Part shown: piece after piece, positions 54,404 through 62,931 of the stretch | Layout: each line of letters begins with the position of its first letter | How positions within the stretch are numbered: position 1 is the first letter of the stretch | DNA from: Methylomonas sp. AM2-LC | GTDB lineage: Bacteria; Pseudomonadota; Gammaproteobacteria; Methylococcales; Methylomonadaceae | Direction of reading: 5' to 3' | Length of the DNA stretch: 64,000 nt | NCBI RefSeq assembly: GCF_039904985.1 | Contig: NZ_CP157007.1 | Coordinates: forward strand, 69,660 to 133,659 | Position numbers and translations under genes: made by a program | Notes under the pieces: model-generated | Databases searched by the model: none | What the model was told of the DNA's origin: nothing | What the model saw: the letters and a program-made list of their open reading frames with translations, nothing else

Positions 54404-56960
54404 ATTGGTTCTCCATGTAATCGTGAATATTCAACCCTTTCAACGCTAACCATTCATCCGGCCATTGCTCGCCATGTTTGGCTACCAAGTTTTTTATTGT
54501 CGCCACCGATTCCTTATCCGATGCTCCGACGAAAGCTAAGGCCATTGGCCCTAAAGCGAGATCGTAAAGGCGACGACCTGAAGCCGAGACGTAGTAATAC
54601 TGGCGTTTTGGTATTGCAGTGGCTAGTATTTCGATTTGGCGAGTGTTAAGCCCCATGCGTCGATACAATGCCGATGTGTCTTCATCCCTGGCGTAAATGT
54701 TTGGTAAGAAAATCTTGGTTGCAGTTGACTCGACAATGACATCCAGGATGCCTGAGTTAGCCGCATCAGAAAGGCTTTGGGTTGCCATGAGTACCAGGCA
54801 GTTAGCTTTACGCAAGACTTTTAGCCATTCTCGAATTTTCGCGCGAAAGGCAGGATGGCCGAGCATCAACCAGGCTTCATCGAGAATAATGGCGGCGGGT
54901 TGCCCATGCAGTGCTCTTTCAATACGCCGAAATAGGTATAAGAGAACCGGTAATGCATATTTATCGCCAAGGTTCATCAGTTCCTCTATCTCGAAAACGG
55001 TGAAATCAGAGAGTGATAGCCCGTCTTGTTCGGCGTCAAGCAAATGGCCCATCGATCCGTCCACCGTATATTGTTTGATTGCGTCTCGAATCGATTCATC
55101 CTGAATAGTCAATGAAAACTCTGAAAGCGTTCTACCGCCGCTGCTGTGCATATTCTGAATTGCATTGCCAATTTCATTGCGTTGCTGTGGTGTCGTATTG
55201 ATTTTATTTAACGCCAGAATGGTATCGATCCAATCCATCGCCCACGCACGGTCGCTCTTGGTTTCCAGGAACTGTAACGGGCAAAATGCCAATGTTTCGT
55301 CATCGGCGGCAACGGTAAAATGTTTGCCGCTCTCCCCTTTTGTCTTGGCGTTTATTCCTGCTGCAAGCGGATACATAGACATGCCTTTGTCAAAGGCAAA
55401 AATCGACATCCCTTTATATCGGCGCAATTGTGCAGCGATAAGGCATAAATGCGTTGATTTACCGGCACCCGTTGGCCCGAACATAAAGCTATGGCCTATA
55501 TCGCTAACATGTAAATTCAATCGGAATGGTGTAGCGCCTTGCGTCACGCAATGCATTAATGCCGGTGCATGTGGCGGGTAAAAGGGACAAGGTGTTTCAA
55601 GTTCGCCCGTCCATATGGTGCTCGTAGGCAGCAAATCTGCGAGATTCATAGTGTTTAATAACGGTCTGCGGACATTTTCAACGCCATGCCCCGGCAAACT
55701 ACCTAGAAAAGCATCCATTGTGTTAACGGTTTCGACTCTTGCTGCAAAACCAAGCCGGTTGATTGCTTTTTCTACTTGACGTGCGGAAGCCTCCAATTTG
55801 TTTCTGTCTTCATCCATTAAAACGACAACACTGGTGTAATATCCTTGGGCGATCATGCCGGAGTTGACTTCGGCAATGGCCGCTTGAGCGTCTGCTACCA
55901 TCATTACGGCATCTTCATCGACTGGCCCAGTGTTGGTGTTGAACATCTGATCGAAAATACCGCGTATTTTCTGACGCCATTTTTTTCTGAATTCGTCTAA
56001 GTGTTTAATTGCTTCTTGTGAATCGAGAAAAATAAACCGGCTTGACCAGCGATAAGTAATGGGTAATTCGGCCAATGCCGTCAGAACGCCAGGTGTAGAT
56101 TCAAGAGGGAAACCCTCAATCGCAACAACTTGTATAAATTTATGGCCAAGTTTCGGCACAACACCCGACCAGAGTTCTTGACCGCCTAAGTATCCATCAA
56201 GATACATGGGGTTTGAAGGCAATTGCATAGGGTGATTTTCACCTGTGATGCAAAATTGCAACCAGCTCAAGAAATCGTCATAGGTCGATATTGAGTCATT
56301 TTCGTTGGTTATTTTGTTACCCTTCAAACGTGTTAATGTCATCGCCGAAGATAAACGAGACTCAATGTTGGCACATTCACGTTGAAAATGAGTCACCAAG
56401 TTTTTTGTCTGCGTTTTTTTATCTAGCGTTTTGGCTTCGTCGTCGAACATCAGCTCGATAAACTTTTGTTGTGCCAGTAGTGGAGGGAAGTATGTTGCTG
56501 TTAAAACAAAATATCCTTCATACATGGTACTTAGTCGCTCAAACAGTCGTCTTCTTTCTTCGTCAATCGATGCGGTTATCGCATCTGGGAAGCTGGATAG
56601 CCCTAATGCCGAATAGGTCGGTGCTGGTCGCCGGACTGCATCAACATGGATCATCCATCCATTCCCAAGCCCTGATAATGCTTGATTGATTCGGAATGAA
56701 ACGGCTTCTCGCTGTTGATCCGTACTACTGGCGTTATCGTCGCCTTTGTAAGTCCAACTTGCCATAAACGAGCCATTTTTACCGACGACAACACCATCTT
56801 CAATAACAGCGGCATAGTTTAATAAGTCCGCTACGCTGGCGTCTTTTGAACGATGTTTCACTAACTTGCGTTCTTTGTCGGCGTCAATGATCAGGCTAAC
56901 TAGTAGTGCAAGTAGAATTAGCCCGATTATTGCAATTGCGATGATGATATTCTCAATCAT
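54393..56960 (-). CDS. trbE: TrbE, VirB4-like conjugation ATPase
   Basis: 855 residues. N-terminal membrane anchor (I-I-I-A-I-A-I-I-G-L-I-L-L-A), CagE/VirB4 domain, Walker A F-G-P-T-G-A-G-K-S-T near residue 495, Walker B I-I-L-D-E-A-W-L-M-L near 690. Powers pilus assembly and substrate transfer. The start overlaps the trbD stop (ATGA). Confidence 0.96.
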   Translation of the reverse strand: MIENIIIAIAIIGLILLALLVSLIIDADKERKLVKHRSKDASVADLLNYAAVIEDGVVVGKNGSFMASWTYKGDDNASSTDQQREAVSFRINQALSGLGNGWMIHVDAVRRPAPTYSALGLSSFPDAITASIDEERRRLFERLSTMYEGYFVLTATYFPPLLAQQKFIELMFDDEAKTLDKKTQTKNLVTHFQRECANIESRLSSAMTLTRLKGNKITNENDSISTYDDFLSWLQFCITGENHPMQLPSNPMYLDGYLGGQELWSGVVPKLGHKFIQVVAIEGFPLESTPGVLTALAELPITYRWSSRFIFLDSQEAIKHLDEFRKKWRQKIRGIFDQMFNTNTGPVDEDAVMMVADAQAAIAEVNSGMIAQGYYTSVVVLMDEDRNKLEASARQVEKAINRLGFAARVETVNTMDAFLGSLPGHGVENVRRPLLNTMNLADLLPTSTIWTGELETPCPFYPPHAPALMHCVTQGATPFRLNLHVSDIGHSFMFGPTGAGKSTHLCLIAAQLRRYKGMSIFAFDKGMSMYPLAAGINAKTKGESGKHFTVAADDETLAFCPLQFLETKSDRAWAMDWIDTILALNKINTTPQQRNEIGNAIQNMHSSGGRTLSEFSLTIQDESIRDAIKQYTVDGSMGHLLDAEQDGLSLSDFTVFEIEELMNLGDKYALPVLLYLFRRIERALHGQPAAIILDEAWLMLGHPAFRAKIREWLKVLRKANCLVLMATQSLSDAANSGILDVIVESTATKIFLPNIYARDEDTSALYRRMGLNTRQIEILATAIPKRQYYYVSASGRRLYDLALGPMALAFVGASDKESVATIKNLVAKHGEQWPDEWLALKGLNIHDYMENQYAI

Positions 56961-57268
56961 TGGTATTGTTTCCCTTGACTCGGTGGATTTTGTCGAAATG
57001 GGGTGCTACGAGCCGGATAGTAACGTTTGTAAATGCGACTCCGCAGATAGACAAACCTCATTTTCGGGTCGGCCTTACCCATGATGCGGAACATGAATAA
57101 TGCGCCGAACCAAAGGATTAAGCCGTATATCGTAGCTCTCAGTTCTTGCGCTGAAAAAATCAGCGCAAAGGCTAGAAGTCCAGAGAACATCACTAGTTCA
57201 CGATCACCCCCCATGAACAAGTTATCTCTGTTACCGGCCCTACGGATGGGGATCGTGCGCAGTGCCAT
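56957..57268 (-). CDS. trbD: TrbD, VirB3-like membrane protein
   Basis: 103 residues. Conserved A-L-R-T-I-P-I-R-R-A-G-N-R start, two adjacent membrane segments (~28-68) and M-G-K-A-D-P-K-M-R-F-V-Y-L-R. Pairs with the VirB4-type ATPase, to which it is fused in some systems. It begins directly after the trbC stop. Confidence 0.93.
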   Translation of the reverse strand: MALRTIPIRRAGNRDNLFMGGDRELVMFSGLLAFALIFSAQELRATIYGLILWFGALFMFRIMGKADPKMRFVYLRSRIYKRYYPARSTPFRQNPPSQGKQYQ

Positions 57269-57649
57269 TTACACGATTCCTTCCAGGTTGGAACAGCTTG
57301 CGAGTAACGTCTGCGGTTGCATATCGTTAAGAGCCACTTCCGCACCTGCACCAAAGAATGAAGTCATGATGTTGTTGGCGGCGATTAACAAAGCCATCAC
57401 TAACACCAAGAATATGAGTGTTCTGAAAAACCCGTTTAGGTCACCGCCGAATATGAGTACACCGCCCGCAACTACTATGCCGATAATGGACAAAGCAAAG
57501 GCCACAGGGCCGGTCACTGAATTTTGTAGATTGGTTAACCATGACTCGTATGGCAGACCACCGGATGTACCCGTTGCGAATGCCTGTTCAGGCAACAGAA
57601 ACACAAAGGACATCACCATCAATAGGGCTATGTTTTTTCTTAATTTCAT
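57269..57649 (-). CDS. trbC: TrbC pro-pilin (VirB2-like, probably circular pilin)
   Basis: 126 residues. Signal peptide cut probably after A25 (Q-A-F-A), then [17 protein letters not shown] and two membrane helices, nearly the RK2 pilin. In RK2 the mature pilin is trimmed at the C-terminus and closed to a ring by the TraF protease. The same F-F-G-A-G-A-E-V-A region is present here, with a different disposable tail. A TraF gene is not in this window. Confidence 0.94.
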   Translation of the reverse strand: MKLRKNIALLMVMSFVFLLPEQAFATGTSGGLPYESWLTNLQNSVTGPVAFALSIIGIVVAGGVLIFGGDLNGFFRTLIFLVLVMALLIAANNIMTSFFGAGAEVALNDMQPQTLLASCSNLEGIV

Positions 57650-57659
57650 TTGTTACTCC

Positions 57660-58628
57660 TTACAGTCGATTAAATATATACTGGCCGTCTTTGTATCCAG
57701 AGACTTCGATAATCTCTTGCACTTGACGACCCTCTTGGGTTTTGGCGATATGAACAACAACATGTACCGCTTCGCCAATGAGCGGTTCAATAGGTTTTGG
57801 ATAATCGGGGTGCATACTGATCAACATGGTCAAACGGTCAAGCCCAGCTCTCGCATTGTTAGCATGAAGAGTTGCCGCCCCGCCTTCGTGTCCGGTGTTC
57901 CACGCCATGAGAAGATCAAGAGCTTCCGGCCCCCTAACCTCCCCTACTAAAATTCGGTCGGGTCGCATTCTGAGCGTTGTTTTTAAAAGGGCTGTCATGC
58001 CGACTTCAAGCGATGTGTGGTATTGGACGAAGTTCTTGGCGTCACATTGGATTTCACCAGTATCTTCGATAATGAATATTCGTTCTGTTGGATCGAATTC
58101 AACCATTTCGTGAATAATGGCATTGACCAATGTGGTCTTTCCTGAGCCTGTGCCACCAGTAACGAGAATATTTCTGTGGGCGGCGATTGCGGAAGTTATG
58201 GCGTCACATTGTCTGGCCGTCATGCTGTTGGCCTCGACATATTGCTTTAAAGTGAATATCGCGATTGCTTTTTTTCGGATCGCGAATGTTGGAGCCGGTA
58301 CTATAGGTGGTAATTGTCCTGCGAACCGAGAGCCATCAAGAGGAAATTCACCCTCTAAAATGGGTTTCAATCTAGTGACTTCCTTGCCGTGATAACCTGC
58401 GATGGTTTTTATAGCTGCTTCTGCGCGATGTGCGGATAGTGTGCCAATGCAGTACATGGGTTCTCCAAGTCTTTCTTGCCAGACATTGCCATCGGCATTA
58501 AGCATGACTTCGACCGTTTTTGGATCCCTTAATGCATCAATTATTAACGTACCTAAGTCACGACTAAGCTTGGCTTTAGCTCGTTCTTTAATTGTCGCTT
58601 GGTTCGTATCATCATGATGGGGCGTCAT
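57660..58628 (-). CDS. trbB: TrbB, VirB11-like secretion ATPase
   Basis: 322 residues, the RK2 length, with R-L-K-P-I-L-E-G-E-F-P-L-D-G-S-R-F-A-G and Walker A G-G-T-G-S-G-K-T-T at 158-166. The F-I-I-E-D-T-G-E-I-Q Walker B/Asp box, R-M-R-P-D-R-I-L-V-G-E-V-R and H-E-G-G-A-A-T-L-H-A-N-N are all present. A hexameric cytosolic ATPase for pilus building. First gene of the trb operon. Confidence 0.97.
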   Translation of the reverse strand: MTPHHDDTNQATIKERAKAKLSRDLGTLIIDALRDPKTVEVMLNADGNVWQERLGEPMYCIGTLSAHRAEAAIKTIAGYHGKEVTRLKPILEGEFPLDGSRFAGQLPPIVPAPTFAIRKKAIAIFTLKQYVEANSMTARQCDAITSAIAAHRNILVTGGTGSGKTTLVNAIIHEMVEFDPTERIFIIEDTGEIQCDAKNFVQYHTSLEVGMTALLKTTLRMRPDRILVGEVRGPEALDLLMAWNTGHEGGAATLHANNARAGLDRLTMLISMHPDYPKPIEPLIGEAVHVVVHIAKTQEGRQVQEIIEVSGYKDGQYIFNRL

Positions 58629-59133
58629 ATTTTTCCAACCTTATCCTAGGGTGGAATTAATTCTACATCAGAAATATAATATATTAAAGAATATTTTTCT
58701 AGGGTTCATTTCAGATTTACTATAAATTGTCTCTTAGACTCTCGTAGCCAACAATACAGTGAATAGCGTCAAAAAAGGAAAATGCACAAAAACCTGTAGT
58801 CGCGATTGATTTCAAGTAAGGCTAATCGATTTTGATGCCCAGCAGGAGTACTGCATTTCCGGTAAGAAAGCAAAAAAGTGTTTAAAACTATTTTTGCATA
58901 ACTTATTTGCGGCTATTGCAGTACCGGTATGAATTCATTTGAACAATAAAACAAAATATAATTTAATTTCAGTTAGTTGATGGATGGCATGGTTGATACT
59001 TTGTGCTTGTGGCCGAGCGTGATAAGCTTCCTTGCGCAAACTGATTCCTATCTGTTCCAATTTTGGCCGATTATATAAATGAATTATGAGGTTTAAATTA
59101 AACCTTTATTAAATTTGGATTAAAACTGAGATT
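58629..59133. promoter_or_regulatory. trbB promoter region (505 bp, no gene)
   Basis: A very A+T-rich stretch (58660-58730) lies before trbB and should hold its promoter. On the minus strand TATATTATATTT-type boxes lie near 58670-58690. TTTGCGGCTATT (58907-58918) is a weak partial match to a KorB-type site. No open frame of interest. Confidence 0.5.
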
Positions 59134-59550
59134 TCATTGCTTTTTGTTGTTCAGTTCTTGCAGTTGTTTTTTGGTTTCTTCGGCCCACGTACCTACTAGG
59201 TACGCCTTTTGTTCTGGAAGGACCACCGATACCCTTTTATAGCCAGCAGGCAATCCGGCATTCTGTCCTGTTAGCTGTTCCAATGCTGTATTATCTAAGT
59301 CTGTGGTTTCCAATAGTGCTGGCAGTGGCGTTTCAAGTGCGTCTGCGAGCTGCTCCATAATTCTAAGAGAAGGATTGTATCGACCATTTGTCAGTCCTGA
59401 AATAAACCCAGCAGAGACTCCTGATACATTTGCCAATTGGTCGTTTGTCCATTTCTTTTCTTCAAGTAATCTCAACACATTCGTAAAGAATATTTTATTA
59501 TAAATTTGGTTGCACACTGGGCTGGTTCTTTTATGTTTTTGGCGGCTCAA
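59134..59550 (-). CDS. trbA: TrbA-family repressor (Xre helix-turn-helix + KorA-like tail)
   Basis: Up to 138 residues. N-terminal Xre helix-turn-helix (W-T-N-D-Q-L-A-N-V-S-G-V-S-A-G-F-I-S-G-L-T-N-G) and a C-terminal G-Y-K-R-V-S-V-V-L-P-E-Q-K-A-Y-L-V that matches the dimerisation end of KorA at 62945. That combination defines TrbA, which represses transfer operons in IncP plasmids. The start is uncertain: TTG 59550 lies inside a KorB-like operator, and GTG 59517 is a better candidate though its ribosome site is weak. Divergent from repA. Confidence 0.85.
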   Translation of the reverse strand: MSRQKHKRTSPVCNQIYNKIFFTNVLRLLEEKKWTNDQLANVSGVSAGFISGLTNGRYNPSLRIMEQLADALETPLPALLETTDLDNTALEQLTGQNAGLPAGYKRVSVVLPEQKAYLVGTWAEETKKQLQELNNKKQ

Positions 59551-59584
59551 AAGATTTGACGTATTTCTAGTTGTTTATCTAAAC
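59538..59584 (+). promoter_or_regulatory. repA promoter with KorB-like and KorA-like operators
   Basis: TTTGGCGGCTCAA (59538-59550) resembles the KorB operator. TTGACG (59556-59561), an 18-bp spacer and TAAACT (59580-59585) form a promoter facing repA. GTTTATCTAAAC (59573-59584), a KorA-type dyad, covers the -10 box. RK2 uses the same arrangement at trfAp/trbAp. Confidence 0.7.
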
Positions 59585-59672
59585 TTGACAGGCATTATCA
59601 CTTCAATTTATCGTATTATGAGTAACTTAAGGTATTCTACTACAAATGAATTGATCAATTGACGGATTACTT

Positions 59673-60773
59673 ATGAATAAAATTAAACCACCAGTTTCCT
59701 CTGAGCTACAAAATACGCAATTGGATTTGTTTCAGAACTTTTTATTCAACACAGACGACCAACTTAGCCAGCTATCAAACACGTTAGCTTTTTGGGATAG
59801 CATACCCCGTTACTCAATCACTGCAAGAGCAATGACTAAGCTGAGAAAAGCCGGTGAATTTCCTCAATTGGTGTCTATTCCTTTCAACTTTCATGGCAAA
59901 GAGTATTCTGCCACTATCCAGCCAGCCTGGCTCCATGTCAACGATGCCGATGGCAAAGATGTCATTTCTGGATACTACCCTTCAGCCAATGAAGAATTAG
60001 TCGAAGATGCACTGCGTAAACTTGCTGCCCAACAAAATAGTGGCTACTTCGATAAGCCGGGTTTTCGTAGCGGTGTCGTATTTTCATTACATGCTTTACG
60101 CAAAGAACTAGAAACGCGAGGCCATACCAGAAATTATTATCAAATCATACAAAGCCTCCATATTCTGGCTGGAAGTACCATCAAGCTTCACACATCAAAT
60201 AATACCGACGGCGAAGGTTTCTCCATTAGTGCATACCTAACAGGTCTATCTGCTGTTTCACGTTCAAGACTCGAAGATGATCCAGGCGCTAAATGGATTG
60301 CACAGTTTCATCCGCTCGTAACTCATGCTATCGATTCCTTAACCTACAGACAATACAATTACGCCCAAATGATGAGCCACGGCACACAATTGGCAAGATG
60401 GATACATAAACAATTGTCGATAAAGTTCACTTTTGCAAGCATGACCACTTCGTTTGATATGCGGTTTTCTACCATCAAACGGGATAGTGCATTATTAGAG
60501 GGCTACCAACTACAAAGAAAAGCTATTTCTATGACTGATGATGCGTGGGAAGAACTAAAATCAAATGGCGTCATTTCAAGCTTTACCAAACTCGAAATTT
60601 TAGGCTTACGAAAAAAATTAGTAGACGTTGTTTATACAGTTGTCGCCTCTCGTGAATTCATTACAGAAATGAAGGCTGCTAATAAACGCCAGAAAAATTT
60701 AGAGGACAATAACAAAGATACGGTAGTTTCTACTTCCGAGTCAAACAACAAAAAAACAGCCTCAATTTCCTAA
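59673..60773 (+). CDS. repA: Replication initiator RepA of plasmid B
   Basis: 366 residues, full-length homologue of RepA of plasmid A (conserved L-T-Y-R-Q-Y-N-Y-A-Q-M-M, R-F-S-T-I-K-R-D-S-A-L-L-E-G-Y, A-S-R-E-F-I-T-E-M-K-A-A-N-K-R-Q). It would bind the iterons that start within its own 3' end (60721). It occupies the position where RK2 has trfA but is not TrfA-like. Start ATG 59673. The promoter carries Kor-type operators, so replication and transfer are probably under common control. Confidence 0.85.
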   Translation: MNKIKPPVSSELQNTQLDLFQNFLFNTDDQLSQLSNTLAFWDSIPRYSITARAMTKLRKAGEFPQLVSIPFNFHGKEYSATIQPAWLHVNDADGKDVISGYYPSANEELVEDALRKLAAQQNSGYFDKPGFRSGVVFSLHALRKELETRGHTRNYYQIIQSLHILAGSTIKLHTSNNTDGEGFSISAYLTGLSAVSRSRLEDDPGAKWIAQFHPLVTHAIDSLTYRQYNYAQMMSHGTQLARWIHKQLSIKFTFASMTTSFDMRFSTIKRDSALLEGYQLQRKAISMTDDAWEELKSNGVISSFTKLEILGLRKKLVDVVYTVVASREFITEMKAANKRQKNLEDNNKDTVVSTSESNNKKTASIS

Positions 60774-61641
60774 TGCCGGTAGTTTTTACTTCCGAGTTAT
60801 AGCGAATAGCGGTAGTTTCTACTTCCATGTCGCGGTGGTTTCTACTTCCATGATCATTTTTTTGCCTGATTTCATGAAAATTTATCGTCTGCAAAGCCGT
60901 AATGACGGTAGTTTTTACTTCCGAGTTGAAAGAAATACGGTAGTTTTTACTTCCGAGTCGAAGTAAATACGGTAGTTTTTACTTCCATGTTGCATTCGAC
61001 AAGGCACAAATGCCTAGATTTAGGCTTTAAAAAACACATGCGCGGTAGTTTTTACTTCCACATCATTTTTTTAAGGTATTGATTCAATGAATAAAATTAG
61101 CTGTTTTTTCCCCCCTTATTCTTTTAATCTTATTATATTCTTTATTTATTCGTATTTTGTGTCATATCGTGTATCGAATAATTAATGAAAAAAATCACAC
61201 ATTTGTGAACTGATGTACCCGTTGACCAACCTGAAAGTCATTGATTAGCTAGTCACAACCCACTGCCATCGTTCATGTAAGGATTTAAATTCCCCCAAAC
61301 CTGCCATTAATGCTGTTTAGCTAACAGTAAAAAGCAGGTAGCCAAAACATAAGACAGTCCCTACCCTCTTCTGGCAATTCCTTATCGATTTTTGCCATGA
61401 CTTTAACCTGTCAAAACCGATCATTGAAAGCCAATCGTTCTGATTTTTCTATATGGCGTTAAACCATAAGAATTTATTCCACGATATTGCCGATCCGATC
61501 AACCTCGGACAATGCTTTTCGGTAGTTTCTACTTCCGGGTCAATCCAGATACGGCCTCTTAACGCCAAGGGAAATTAGTCACGGAGCTATGAATTATCTC
61601 AAGCGCCCTATCATAGTGTCGGTAGTTTTTAGTTCCGGGTC
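60721..61641. other. Plasmid B replication origin with ten iterons
   Basis: Iterons of 22 bases, CGGTAGTTTTTACTTCCGAG with variants, start at 60721, 60777, 60810, 60833, 60906, 60938, 60970, 61043, 61520 and 61620. A very A+T-rich tract (61080-61170) lies between the main cluster and the two outlying iterons. A KorA-like dyad CTGTTTAGCTAACAG lies at 61313-61327. No gene in 60774-61808. Confidence 0.85.
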
Positions 61642-61731
61642 GCACTCAACAAAGTTGCCGAAAACTGATTTTCCATAGATACCAATATCTATACCCACTA
61701 ATATAGCCTTATTCATCACAACCCAATAGTT

Positions 61732-61785
61732 TTTGGCGGCTAAAATTTGATTTGTATTGACATAACAAATATTATTCAATATAAT
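61732..61785 (+). promoter_or_regulatory. Strong sigma-70-type promoter with KorB-like operator
   Basis: TTTGGCGGCTAAA (61732-61744; KorB consensus TTTAGCGGCTAAA) is followed by TTGACA (61757-61762), exactly 17 bp, TATAAT (61780-61785). Both boxes are perfect consensus, so the gene at 61809 should be strongly transcribed unless repressed. Confidence 0.8.
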
Positions 61786-61808
61786 AAATTTGTATTCTAA
61801 TTTACCGT

Positions 61809-62357
61809 ATGGTGAACACTATGTCAGTTACTGAATTACAAGTCATAATGCTTAAAAAAATAGCAACCAGCGAATTTACTCATTTGAACGGTGCAGAACC
61901 CGCTTGTGCAACCGATACCCAAACTTGGGCAGATGCAGTTATCGAATCCAATGAAGATAAAGGTACATTCACCAGCTTAATGAATGCTGGCCTTGTCAAA
62001 CATTCAGGATACGACACAGAGAAAACTGTTGAACTTTCAGATCAGGGGTTTAGTGTTTACATGCAAGTAAAAGGAATACAGAATTATAAAACACTTTTAT
62101 TAGCCGTTAATGTAATCAATAATGGAGGTCACGGTATTTGGACTGGATCAGAAATTGCCGGGCAATACGCATTCGATGAGGTTAAACAATTGACTAACTC
62201 TACTCAATTGATCAATGAACTCGATATGTTAAAGCATCTTACTATTTTAGAAATATTCGGAGCGATTTTCGATAAATTTAAGGCCATCAACGAGGCACTA
62301 AGAATGAAATCGCAAGCAATCACAGAATCGAGCTTAGTTGAATTTGCTAACGAATAA
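61809..62357 (+). CDS. Hypothetical protein with winged-helix-like N-terminus
   Basis: 182 residues, no signal or membrane segment. Residues ~8-80 (L-Q-V-I-M-L-K-K-I-A-T-S-E-F, T-W-A-D-A-V-I-E-S, K-G-T-F-T-S-L-M-N-A-G-L-V, V-E-L-S-D-Q-G-F) look like a winged-helix or MarR-like fold met in phage and plasmid proteins. The second half is unrecognised. A second ATG is at 61821. It sits behind a consensus promoter with a KorB-like site, in the place of the klc/kle genes of IncP plasmids. Confidence 0.6.
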   Translation: MVNTMSVTELQVIMLKKIATSEFTHLNGAEPACATDTQTWADAVIESNEDKGTFTSLMNAGLVKHSGYDTEKTVELSDQGFSVYMQVKGIQNYKTLLLAVNVINNGGHGIWTGSEIAGQYAFDEVKQLTNSTQLINELDMLKHLTILEIFGAIFDKFKAINEALRMKSQAITESSLVEFANE

Positions 62358-62393
62358 AATATACATATTCAATATATAACATAATTATTAGAG

Positions 62394-62445
62394 GAGCGCC
62401 TTGGTTACCCAAGGTGCTCGATCACAATGCTGTCACACCGTGATC
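62394..62445 (+). terminator. Two consecutive hairpins after the 182-aa gene
   Basis: GAGCGCCTTGG-TTA-C-CCAAGGTGCTC (62394-62419) has an 11-bp stem with one G-U pair. It is followed at once by GATCAC...GTGATC (62420-62445). No T-run follows, so Rho-independent termination is uncertain. It could be an mRNA-stabilising or attenuating structure before the kleE-like gene. Confidence 0.45.
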
Positions 62446-62501
62446 CAGGCGAGGGCCTGCTAGTAAAGTATTGAACAATTAATTCATGTGGAGGTCAAGA
62501 G

Positions 62502-62816
62502 ATGGCTAAAATTATTCTATTTCCAAATAGCAATACTGCCAATAAAAGCCCAATTACTCAAATCAGACAGCAAGGTAAACATTGGACTAAGAGCCTATGC
62601 ATTTTGCTCGTATCAATCATAAAAATAATCTTGGCAATCTTCTGGACACCCATAAAATGGATTCTTTCAATTGATTGCTTTATCCAATTACTCAGGACAA
62701 TGTACTACTGGAATACACCCGATATTCACGCGGGTTGGGTATTTTTATTACATTTCAGTATCTTAACAGCATTAATGTTGTTTATTGCTTCATCTAATCC
62801 ATACCAAGGTAAATGA
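62502..62816 (+). CDS. KleE-like small membrane protein
   Basis: 104 residues. Starts M-A-K-I-I-L-F-P, the typical opening of KleE proteins, then two hydrophobic segments (~30-60 and ~80-98). KleE belongs to the kle operon just ahead of korA in IncP plasmids, which is this gene's position. GTGGAGGTC lies before ATG 62502. The role of KleE is poorly known. Confidence 0.55.
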   Translation: MAKIILFPNSNTANKSPITQIRQQGKHWTKSLCILLVSIIKIILAIFWTPIKWILSIDCFIQLLRTMYYWNTPDIHAGWVFLLHFSILTALMLFIASSNPYQGK

Positions 62817-62824
62817 GGAATGTT

Positions 62825-62870
62825 TTTGGCGGCTAAAAGGTTTGACAGTATTCAATAGTTTAACTAAACT
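62825..62870 (+). promoter_or_regulatory. korA-incC promoter with KorB-like and KorA-like operators
   Basis: TTTGGCGGCTAAA (62825-62837), TTGACA (62842-62847), 17-bp spacer, TAAACT (62865-62870). GTTTAACTAAAC (62858-62869) covers the -10 box and differs from the RK2 KorA operator GTTTAGCTAAAC by one base. This is the autoregulated korA promoter layout of IncP. Confidence 0.82.
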
Positions 62871-62931
62871 TTCACAGGAAATAGGGGGCGGCTGTCACCG
62901 TCATTTTTTTAACCAGGCGAGGAGCATTAAT

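Noticed and set aside
57081..57950. 289-codon open frame on the plus strand
   Set aside because: It lies opposite trbB, trbC and trbD, which are clearly real and contiguous; the product is not protein-like.
60721..61641. Second repeat cluster as a possible CRISPR
   Set aside because: Same reasoning: 22-bp direct repeats beginning inside the repA 3' end with irregular spacing.
61594..61779. 61-codon minus-strand open frame in the origin
   Set aside because: Covers an iteron and a consensus promoter; no ribosome site or recognisable product.
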